A DNA stretch of 64,000 nt, from contig OZ024927.1 of assembly GCA_964017235.1 (NCBI GenBank), positions 19,859,160 through 19,923,159 of the forward strand. The letters run 5' to 3'. The notes under the pieces are model-generated. The model was not told the DNA's origin and searched no databases. It worked only from the letters and a program-made list of their open reading frames with translations. The position numbers were made by a program, and so were the translations under genes. Each line of letters opens with the position of its first letter. Within the stretch, counting starts at the first letter, position 1. Of the stretch, positions 56,427-64,000 are shown in pieces. Source of the DNA: Sabellastarte sp. h YS-2021. Its lineage: Eukaryota > Annelida > Polychaeta > Sabellida > Sabellidae.

Positions 56427-56657
56427 AGGGACCACGGTGGCAGAGTGGTAACACTCTCGCCTCCCACCTCTGAGGCTGGGGTTCGATTCCCGGCATGGCC
56501 TCAAGTGGGAAACCAGGTAGTTGCTTGCCTTTGGTTGGCAGTTTACAGTACAAAATCCTAACGAACTGTATGTACTGGTTTCCCCTGCCCTTCCAACTAC
56601 CTCTCGTGATATGACCTGTACAGTGTTGAAAGTGACATAAAACCCCAAATAAATAAA
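56427..56657 (+). mobile_element. SINE-A, full length, perfect target duplication
   Basis: TGGCAGAGTGG and GGGTTCGATTCCC boxes, the shared body and a CCCC(AAAT)n tail. Identical TTTACTTTACAGGC at 56413-56426 and 56658-56671. Confidence 0.95.
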
Positions 56658-56765
56658 TTTACTTTACAGGCTTGAGCAGGCTATTACCATCACATAAAGA
56701 TTAAGTTGTCTTGACTTCTGATATTTAACTCACGCCTTCTTGGCCTATGTGTAAATAGGTACACA

Positions 56766-56905
56766 GTGACCTAGTTGTTGGCAAGTTTGGCATCTAATCA
56801 CAGGCTCTCACCACTGAGGGTCAGACTCCCACAGTTAGTAAATATTGTGGACCTGTCCCAATACAATCTAAGCTGTTGAAGGGGACCTAAAACACTAATT
56901 TTGAC
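56766..56905 (+). mobile_element. SINE-B, plus strand
   Basis: GGCAAGTTTGGCATCTAATC, a GGGTCAGACTCCC box and GGGGACCTAAAACAC near the end. Diverged. Confidence 0.7.
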
Positions 56906-57026
56906 TTTGTGTGTAAACAGGCTTGATTGGAGACACAAGAAATAACAAAAAAAAATGATGTGCGTAGTTTCACCGTATATGAAGTTTTTAAAGGCTAAAA
57001 TATTAACATTTAAAAAAGCCTGGACA

Positions 57027-57155
57027 AAGGTCAGGTTTTATGTCCCATTCAACAGCCAGGATCATATTGGGTCAGCCTTGCCACTTGTGGGACTCAGACA
57101 GGTGACAGACTGTGATTAGATATCAAACTTGCTAGCCACTAGGCTACTGAGGACA
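57027..57155 (-). mobile_element. SINE-B, minus strand
   Basis: CAGGTTTTATGTCCCATTCA at the tail side and TAGATATCAAACTTGCTAG at the head side. An inverted neighbour of the copy at 56766. Confidence 0.65.
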
Positions 57156-57273
57156 TAATACGAAAGCCTGAAACTGCCATCCAAATTCCAAATTTAAAAT
57201 GTGCTCACACTTTTCGGAATTTGAATATGTATGCTTTCGTAAACATTTAACTTATTTTTTTACCAATGAAAAA

Positions 57274-57290
57274 GATAGATAGATAGATAG
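57274..57290. repeat. (GATA)n microsatellite, LINE tail
   Basis: About four GATA units at the 3' boundary of the LINE, probably its simple-repeat tail. Confidence 0.85.
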
Positions 57291-57540
57291 TTTTTTATTT
57301 TACTGACGTTGTGTTATACAATAAAGTAACATCAGACATTAAATACATTTCTTAACACCCAGCCATAAAGGCTTACAAGTCAGTTTAATTCAAAAATCTT
57401 TAGTAGAAAGTGCACGTGTGACAGGAAGAATTACGTTACAATTTAAGATTCCAATACACAAAAAAAGAAAATTATTACTTATTTCTCTTCTAATGAATTC
57501 TCAGCATTTATAAATTGACAAAGGATTTTATCAACTAACA

Positions 57541-60500
57541 TTAATTAGTTGTATATAATATGGATTTTCTACATTCCCAAATTGACACAAGGAATTTCGC
57601 CAAGCGACGAATATGTACACCTTTTAGTTTCATTAGAACCATAAATTTATCAAATACATCTATATTGTTAAACTCAACTGTAACATTATCACAAATATAT
57701 GAAAAGAACGTTTCTCTTTGATTCTGATATCTTGGACACTGAATAACAAAATGAATTTCGTCTTCAATTTCCATTTCATTGCATAAAGTGCAAATTCGTT
57801 TTGAAAATTTTTCATTTTTGTACCTTCCCTTTTCTATAGCCAATGGTAAAGTACAGGATCGTAACTTTGCCAAGACGGATCTTTGCATTTTGGTAAGGTT
57901 TATTTCTAAGTATTCTTCCTTACTGATATGACTTTTATATGACGTATATGTTCGTAATTTAGGTTTAAGAGCCACAGAGTCTTGCCATTCAAAATCTATT
58001 AAGGTGTTGAGTTTTTCTTTTGCCAGGTTTATGTCAATTTCAGCACCTGCAATGATATTTTCAGACATACCAATTTGGTTTAAAACATTTTCCACATCAC
58101 CGGACCAGTTTTCATTTGAGATGTTTTGCAAGTCATTTTCAAAAACTTTATAGGTTAATCGACTGTGGTCCATGTTAATAAGTCGATTGTAGTATTTGAG
58201 AATGTTTTCAAACATTCTTTGCTTAGCGGTTATCCATCCCATATCTCCAGTAAGTGCATGAATTGGAGTTTTAGCATTCACACCCATAAAGTAACGTGCT
58301 GCTCTGAGTTGTACTTTTTCTGCAAATGATGAATGTTTGAATCCCCAGATGCCATTACAATAATCTGTTATTGGAGTTATACCTTGGTTAAACAATTTTG
58401 TAAAAGTATGATAGCCGATATTTTTGTGTGTTTTGAATTTTGAGATAAGACCTCCAAGTGCCCGACCTCCAGCCTCTGCTAATTCTTGTGCAGAGACTTT
58501 AAAGTCCAGGTTTTCATCCAAGGTTACCCCTAAGTATCTATACTTTCCCACTATTTCAATAGCCATTGGTCCTATTTTAAATGGATAGCTTGTTCTTGCT
58601 TTCCTCTTTTTTCTGAAATGAACTACTTGACTTTTTTCATTGTTTATAGTCAAATGCCATTTTTCACACCATTCATTTAGTTTGTTTAGCATAATTTGTA
58701 AATTTTCCTCATTTTCGGCTAATATTGCAATATCATCAGCATAGAGCAAAATTGATACCTTCCTGTCCCCCACTGTTATACCTAACCCTAAATTCTGAAT
58801 TTCGATCGCCAAGTCATTGATGAAAATTGCAAAAAGCGTTGGTGAGAAGTTATCACCTTGACGAACCCCTGCATCTACCTTGAACCAATTTGTGTATAAA
58901 TTATTTAAATGAATACAGGATACAGTTGATTTATAAAGGGCACGTATGGCCCAATAAATTTTACCTTTGATATTATGAATTAATAATTTATACCATAAGA
59001 GATCCCTGTCTACCCAATCAAAAGCCTTCTGCATATCTATAAATGCAACAACTGTACTATTATTTGTATGTAAACGATTTCTAATTATTGATGTTAAGGT
59101 AAATATATGGTCCATACAGGATCTTGATTGTCTAAATCCATTTTGTTCTTCACATAGCATATCTACTTGATCACAGTATCTTATTATACGTTTATTTAAT
59201 AGTTGTGAATACAACTTTCCTACATGGTAAAGTAATGAAACTCCTCTATATGACAATGGAATAAATGGGTCCTTTAAAGAACTCTTAGGAATTGGTGAGA
59301 TGATGGCTTTAAGCCAGCACTCTGGAACAACACTATTTGAAAAGCATACATTAAATAGTTTCATTAAGGCTACCTTACAGTCTATGCTGTACAGAATATC
59401 ATTATAAATCTCATCAACTCCACATGCCTTATTTTTTTTAGCCATATTGACAACCGATTCTACCTCATCAAAGGTTATCTCAGTATTTAAGTAATCATTT
59501 GTATGTATATCTGTTTCCAAAGTGTATTTGTGGTCAAGCATTTCAGCATATGCAATATTTTCATCATTTTTATTTCCTCTATTATATAACTTTTCGAATT
59601 CCTTTTCCCATTTATTTAGTACATAATTGGTATCATTACATTCTTTCCCCTCATCATCATAGACTGTCATTGGGATTTTTGATTTCCGTGGTCCCAGATT
59701 TTTTATTGTTTTCCAAAATTCCTTTGTGTTTGATGTATTTATTCTTTCTAACTTTTCAATGAATCGGTTGTCAAATTGGCGCTCATAGTACCTTAATTTC
59801 TTATCAAATTGTTTTCTGGATATTAGAAATTGAGCTCTTTTTTCATATTTTGCTTGTCTTGTCCCCACAAAACTTCTAAACTGTCTTTCTTTTTTACACA
59901 TGATTTTCCATAAATTGGTTAACTCCTGATTCCAGAAGGGTTTATGGCTTTTAAATTTTTTACGTGACACAGTGCTTTGAAATTTATAATTTAGATTTTT
60001 ATCCATTTCGTTTAAGATGCATTTACAAAATTCATGATACACCTGATTTACTTCTTGTTGTGCACCTTGAATATGTTCAAGTTTGTCAACAACTTTTTCA
60101 ATATTTTCTCTCCAAACGTTGTTTGCCATAAAACAGTCTCGAATCTGGGTAAAATCATATTTTTTTCCTTTTAGTAGATCCTCAGAACTTTTACCAGATA
60201 TCGACATGGGTTGTCTGTAACCTGTATATATATCAACACACACTGCTGAATGATCTGGTGGTTTACTATTTGAGTTTATAAATGTTTGTAAGTTATATTT
60301 ACATATGATATCAGTCATTAAAAGTACCTCAAAATTTACACAGTTTTTGAAACAGTCGTGTGGTACCACAATATAGTCAACTACTGCATTTCCTCTATTT
60401 GTGGAAGTAAAATTATCTTTATCATCCTTAAAGCGACCATTTAGAACACAGCATTGGGTACTCTTTAAAAACTCTAAGAAAATCTCACAGTAGCTATTTT

Positions 60501-61008
60501 TAGAAATATCTTTGGGCATTCTCTGGGGTATTTTATCAAAATTTATACAGTCAGATCCATTTCTAATTCGTGAATTAAAATCACCACAGATAAATATTGC
60601 ATTTTCTGTGTTATAACTATACAACTGAGCCATAAGGTGATCAAAGAAATTATCAGGATTTGCCCAAGGAGATCTATCTGGAGGTAAGTAACAAGAGTAA
60701 ACAACAAAACTATAATGTGACTCTTTGCATTCAAATTTAAGACCCAATATACCATCAACATTCTTATCTATGATATTAACAGAATATTTTAAGAGTAAGG
60801 TATTTTTTACAAGTATCCCAACACCCCCAAATGTAACTGGAGACTTTACATGTTTGCTTTCACGGTTAAAACCAAACCATTTGTACTCACTTACTTCTAT
60901 GATTGCATTCCTTGATAAATGTGTTTCACAAATACATAAAATATCCCTGTTTAAAGCTTTGATTATTTTTTGTCTTAAAGCACAATTACTACTTGTCCAT
61001 CCATTCAC
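57541..61008 (-). CDS. LINE endonuclease / reverse transcriptase, uninterrupted
   Basis: 1155 codons without a stop. Counting from this (GTG) codon: APE endonuclease with ICETHL (E28), GDFNSR (142-147), VDYIVVP (D211) and PDHSAV (H253). Reverse transcriptase with PIPKSS (~575), NGFRQSRSCMDHIF (~623), FIDMQKAFD (D658), GVRQGDNFSP (714-723) and YADD (756-759). C-terminal CX2CX9HX4C knuckle (C1073, C1076, H1086, C1091). It nicks target DNA and copies element RNA there. The frame is in fact open 15 codons further, to 61053 (TAG at 61054), including SIGTLNVNGWT, the usual start of the endonuclease. No ATG lies there, so initiation may depend on the upstream frame, or the start is lost. All catalytic residues are present. 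Confidence 0.92.
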   Translation of the reverse strand: MNGWTSSNCALRQKIIKALNRDILCICETHLSRNAIIEVSEYKWFGFNRESKHVKSPVTFGGVGILVKNTLLLKYSVNIIDKNVDGILGLKFECKESHYSFVVYSCYLPPDRSPWANPDNFFDHLMAQLYSYNTENAIFICGDFNSRIRNGSDCINFDKIPQRMPKDISKNSYCEIFLEFLKSTQCCVLNGRFKDDKDNFTSTNRGNAVVDYIVVPHDCFKNCVNFEVLLMTDIICKYNLQTFINSNSKPPDHSAVCVDIYTGYRQPMSISGKSSEDLLKGKKYDFTQIRDCFMANNVWRENIEKVVDKLEHIQGAQQEVNQVYHEFCKCILNEMDKNLNYKFQSTVSRKKFKSHKPFWNQELTNLWKIMCKKERQFRSFVGTRQAKYEKRAQFLISRKQFDKKLRYYERQFDNRFIEKLERINTSNTKEFWKTIKNLGPRKSKIPMTVYDDEGKECNDTNYVLNKWEKEFEKLYNRGNKNDENIAYAEMLDHKYTLETDIHTNDYLNTEITFDEVESVVNMAKKNKACGVDEIYNDILYSIDCKVALMKLFNVCFSNSVVPECWLKAIISPIPKSSLKDPFIPLSYRGVSLLYHVGKLYSQLLNKRIIRYCDQVDMLCEEQNGFRQSRSCMDHIFTLTSIIRNRLHTNNSTVVAFIDMQKAFDWVDRDLLWYKLLIHNIKGKIYWAIRALYKSTVSCIHLNNLYTNWFKVDAGVRQGDNFSPTLFAIFINDLAIEIQNLGLGITVGDRKVSILLYADDIAILAENEENLQIMLNKLNEWCEKWHLTINNEKSQVVHFRKKRKARTSYPFKIGPMAIEIVGKYRYLGVTLDENLDFKVSAQELAEAGGRALGGLISKFKTHKNIGYHTFTKLFNQGITPITDYCNGIWGFKHSSFAEKVQLRAARYFMGVNAKTPIHALTGDMGWITAKQRMFENILKYYNRLINMDHSRLTYKVFENDLQNISNENWSGDVENVLNQIGMSENIIAGAEIDINLAKEKLNTLIDFEWQDSVALKPKLRTYTSYKSHISKEEYLEINLTKMQRSVLAKLRSCTLPLAIEKGRYKNEKFSKRICTLCNEMEIEDEIHFVIQCPRYQNQRETFFSYICDNVTVEFNNIDVFDKFMVLMKLKGVHIRRLAKFLVSIWECRKSILYTTN

Positions 61009-61086
61009 ATTTAAAGTCCCAATGCTAAGTAAGTCCTTCTCTGGCTGGGTGTCCTACTCTGTTGTACCCGGGCTGAAGCGTCTCTA

Positions 61087-61360
61087 TGTGGTGTATGTTG
61101 ATGCCTCTTCCTGAAAGTCGTCTGACATCATAGAGAGAGGAGTAGGTAATCTTGCTATGTTTGGACTCTGTCCCTGTGCTCCTTGGAGTTCACCATGTAG
61201 CCCCCTGTGCAAGGTTTGTGAGTCAGGTTGATCATTCTTGTGTATGATGCGGCCGTTTCCACCAATTCTAAAGTCACTTCCATTGGGTAACTGTCGCAAG
61301 AGCTTCTTGAAATTAAATTCAGCTATCCTGTCACTGTGTGGTTTAGATGATCTTAAGTAG
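61087..61360 (-). pseudogene. C-terminal remnant of LINE first open frame
   Basis: The minus-strand frame runs RSSKPHSDRIAEFNFKKLLR to the stop at 61087, after a TGA near 61361 that closes it upstream. Highly polar (NGSDFRIGGNGRIIHKND). It lies immediately before the endonuclease frame, where LINEs carry ORF1. Only the tail is present; no RNA-binding domain is visible. Confidence 0.5.
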
Positions 61361-61402
61361 ACTCATCTGAATTCTTGATTTTCTGCCAAAAAAGGAATCA
61401 TA

Positions 61403-62217
61403 GACAAATCGGCCTTTTGCCAAATCGGCCCCCATCAAATCGGCCCCGTAAATAAAATAATCTGGTCAAATCGGACCCCTATAAAATAATTTATGGTCAA
61501 ATCGGCCCACTAGATATAGATAGATAAGTGTACATATATTTTATGTATTTTTTTCACAATTTCACACCCCCTAGACCTTGGGGTTACTTGTGAGTTTTAT
61601 CTATCTGCAATAGACAAAATATTATCTATTTAAAATATAAAATTAATAATACAAATAGTTCTCCCACAAGAGGGGGGGGGATGATATAATCCTCTGCATG
61701 GACATCAAAAGGAACAATTAGCTTTAATGTTTAATACTGTTTGTTTAACATTTTAGCTAGTAATCCCTATACTAAACAAATACCAAAGATCACTAAAGTT
61801 ATAATCCCATCAGCAGAGGCTGTGCAGACAATGTAATTGCAGTTGTGGGATGAATGACAACATTGAAAAAACCTGTATTAACTTTATCATTTGGAGTTTA
61901 TTGAACTTTATATAATTGCCACTATTGTGATAACATTGTCATGCATATTTATCCACCCATTTTTTAAAAAGAGCCTGATTACAATAAATAAATGTCATAC
62001 CATTTCAATTAAGGCACAGTTTCTGTTAAAAAAGACCCCTTATTTTTCTGTTTAATAATCCTAAAGAAATATCTTTATAAAAACCAGTCATATGCTCTCT
62101 GAAGGTCTATAAATTAATTCTAATTACAGAAGTTATCCATTGGGGCCGATTTGCCCAGGGGAGTCTTTTTTAGGGGCCGATTTGCCGAGGGCCAAGTTGG
62201 CAAAGGGCCAATTTGTC
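61403..62217. mobile_element. MITE-like element M4 built on CAAATCGGCCCC words
   Basis: GACAAATCGGCCTTTTGCCA at the left is inverted at 62198-62217 with a few mismatches. Next to each end the word CAAATCGGCCC (or GGGGCCGATTTG) is repeated, about five times at the left and three at the right. The centre is AT-rich with a G10 run near 61671 and no coding capacity. Confidence 0.8.
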
Positions 62218-63203
62218 CAGTGTTGGTTTAAAATATAGCTCTGCATGAAGGCTTGTTTTCGAAACTTCAAGAATTGTTTGCATCCATCATCGGATCCAGA
62301 TCTTTTCCAAAATGTAATTTCCGCCAGACCCTACCCACATAAAAAATGTTATGAAGATCTGCTACCATCACTGAAAATACATTGAAAATGGGACCTTTTG
62401 AAATTTTGGGATTTGTTTTTGTATTCAGTATGATAAGGATCAATCCCACCTCACAATCACTTCTTCCTTTGACCACAAAACTCAAAAACTCGGCAAACCA
62501 TTCATTAGCCTTACCTAAGACTCTAGTTTCCGTGAAATTAGGAAAACGCTTTCAGTATGCATAATGTACTCTTACATATACTGTTTTGTCATCAGTTTAC
62601 TGCCAAGACAGACTCTCTCTGTCTAGTGAATCAATACCTCACAACATGTGGGAGTGCGTTGACCCAATGTGTGCATGTTTGAAACCTGTTGGTAGATATT
62701 TGAGCCATCAACAAAGCTAGTAATCCATGTGGAAAAACGTTGCATCTGATTCAATGCCACTGACATGTTGTATTGTGTTGACTTAAATGGCAAAAGAAAT
62801 GTAATTAGAATACTTGAAGAGTACATTACCTCCATGAAATAACTGACAAGCTTTTTTTTGTGATTTCTTGTTACATTTTGGCACAAATATTCTCTCAAAG
62901 AAATCTGAATTTTTTTTAAACATTTGGAATTAGATAAATGTGAAACATAAATCTGGAAATCTAATCAGTGTGTTTTTACTAGGCATAGATCAGTAGGCCC
63001 GGTGTCTTAACGAGTGCATTTTACTGAAATACTGTGATGAGATTTTACAAGCGTCACTTTGCTCGTCAACACAAATAATGGAAGGAAGACTTAAAATATT
63101 GGAAACATACGCCAAATCTTAAGAAATTATAAGCTTTTATCTCCAATTTTCATGCATTGGCAGACTTTATACAGTACTAATACTACTTCATACTAATACT
63201 AAT
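62218..63203. other. Non-coding DNA, nothing recognised
   Basis: Short unsupported frames only. Confidence 0.5.
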
Positions 63204-63968
63204 AACATGTAATAGGGAGGTGAATATAAGTAAAAGTATGAGCAAAGGTACTGTTTTTATTAGAAATACAAATGAATCTAATATGTCACTTTTTGAAAAT
63301 AAATTGAAAGTAGTATGCTGGGAGATGTTGTATAGTCAGTCTAATGTAAACTCAGCATATGATATGTTATTAAAAATTGTAAATAGTTTAAAAAATAAGA
63401 CATCAAAAGATGTAAATGACTTAAGTATGAAAGTGATAAAGAGGGTATTTAATTGTATTGTTTCACCTTTTTTGCACATACTTAACTTGTCATTAACTAG
63501 TTGTTGTTTCCCTGATAAAATGAAAGTGGCAAAGGTTGCACCTTTGTTTAAATCTGGAGAAAAAGAATGTTTTTACAAATTACAGACCTGTTTCATTATT
63601 GCCACAATTTTCCAAAATATTATATTGAAAAATATAATATTCTATCAGGGAATCAGTATGGATTCAGAACAAAGCACTCTACTTCACTAGCTTTAACTGA
63701 ATTGTTAGAAAATTTATCCACATCAATAGACAGTAAAAATATAACAGTAGGAGTATTTATTGACTTGAAAAAGGCATTTGACAGTATAGATAATTCTTTA
63801 TTAATTAGAAAATTGGAATTCTATGGAATAAGAGGAAAAGCATTAAGCTGGGTTAAGTCATATCTAGATAATAGAAAACAATATGTTCATTTTGATGGTG
63901 TAAATTCAAGTTTGCTAAAAATATTATGTGGTGTTCCACAGGGTTCAATCCCTGGCCCAAAGTTGTTT
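63204..63968 (+). pseudogene. Second LINE (jockey/CR1-like reverse transcriptase), frameshifted fragment
   Basis: Starts in the region before the polymerase (NSLKNKTSKDVNDLSMKVIK), then VAPLFKSGEKECF. One extra T in the run at 63570-63574 shifts the frame to NYRPVSLLPQFSKIL, and four extra bases near 63623 shift it again to YNILSGNQYGFRTKHSTS. Then VGVFIDLKKAFDSID (first catalytic Asp) and CGVPQGSIPGPKLF follow. It ends before YADD, where a SINE-A begins. The VPQGS and KAFD motifs fit the jockey/CR1 group, distinct from the LINE at 57-61 kb. Inactive. Confidence 0.88.
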
Positions 63969-64000
63969 CTTTATTTATTTGGGGTTTTTACGTCGCTTTC
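63969..64000 (-). mobile_element. SINE-A tail, minus strand, cut by window end
   Basis: TTTATTTATTTGGGGTTTTT then ACGTCGCTTTC is the inverse of the SINE-A 3' end, inserted into the LINE fragment. Confidence 0.88.

Larger units (their letters stand above)
57274..61360 (-). mobile_element. Non-LTR retrotransposon (APE-type LINE), 5' end incomplete
   Basis: On the minus strand it has the end of a first open frame (about 61360-61087, ending EEASTYTT), then the large endonuclease/reverse transcriptase frame (61053-57541), a ~250-bp 3' region and a (TATC)n tail at 57290-57274. The missing N-terminal part of the first frame suggests 5' truncation on insertion. Clade not assigned; the C-terminal zinc knuckle and APE endonuclease exclude R2-type elements. 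Confidence 0.85.

Noticed and set aside
1..64000. CRISPR arrays, prokaryotic operons, intact tRNA or rRNA genes
   Set aside because: The tandem arrays lack CRISPR repeat/spacer form, the genes are spliced, and tRNA-like heads belong to SINEs. The only rRNA-like piece is a 5S-derived fragment.

Overview
The window is animal nuclear DNA. It is AT-rich, gene-poor and full of repeats, with spliced genes (GT...AG introns), tRNA-headed SINEs, two APE-type LINEs, Harbinger-type DNA transposons and many non-autonomous elements. The mix of tRNA-SINEs ending in (AAAT)n and elements with ~150-160 bp tandem cores flanked by short inverted ends looks like a marine mollusc, or at least a lophotrochozoan. 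That is inference; no species can be named.

Layout. 1-2167 is a recent ~1.3 kb tandem duplication. 3.6-6.1 kb has a 5S-derived fragment and two MITE-like elements. 5.4-9.7 kb and 34.2-35.2 kb carry tandem repeats rich in AGGTCA half-sites, the 8.1-9.7 kb array with a 146-147 bp period. 10.6-11.6 kb has candidate exons on the minus strand. 13.3-13.5 kb is an array of four palindromes at an exact 29-bp period, followed at 13.9-15.95 kb by an element with a ~160-bp repeat core. 16.75-26.14 kb holds two head-to-tail Harbinger transposons with convergent genes: a DDE transposase, decayed in both copies, and a MADF-type DNA-binding protein, intact in the second copy.

Host genes. A first exon on the minus strand (26294-26412) faces a small plus-strand gene (27541-31103, three exons, predicted 89 aa) across a 1.1 kb shared upstream region with three CRE-type sites. 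A larger minus-strand gene runs from 54411 down to 36231. Four exons agree in phase and predict 709 aa of mostly disordered, unrecognised protein. Its first intron (40763-53473) contains SINEs, a MITE, another palindrome array and a 5.3 kb element with inverted ends (45137-50446).

That 5.3 kb element is the strangest sequence here. It has no convincing protein, its plus strand is purine-rich, and about 3.5 kb of it is a chain of short perfect hairpins with mostly 3-5 nt loops. The right end has a near-intact LINE (57274-about 61360), a MITE built on CAAATCGGCCCC words, and a frameshifted second LINE cut by a SINE at the window edge. Genes were modelled by eye from splice signals and reading-frame phase; no similarity search or transcript data was available.
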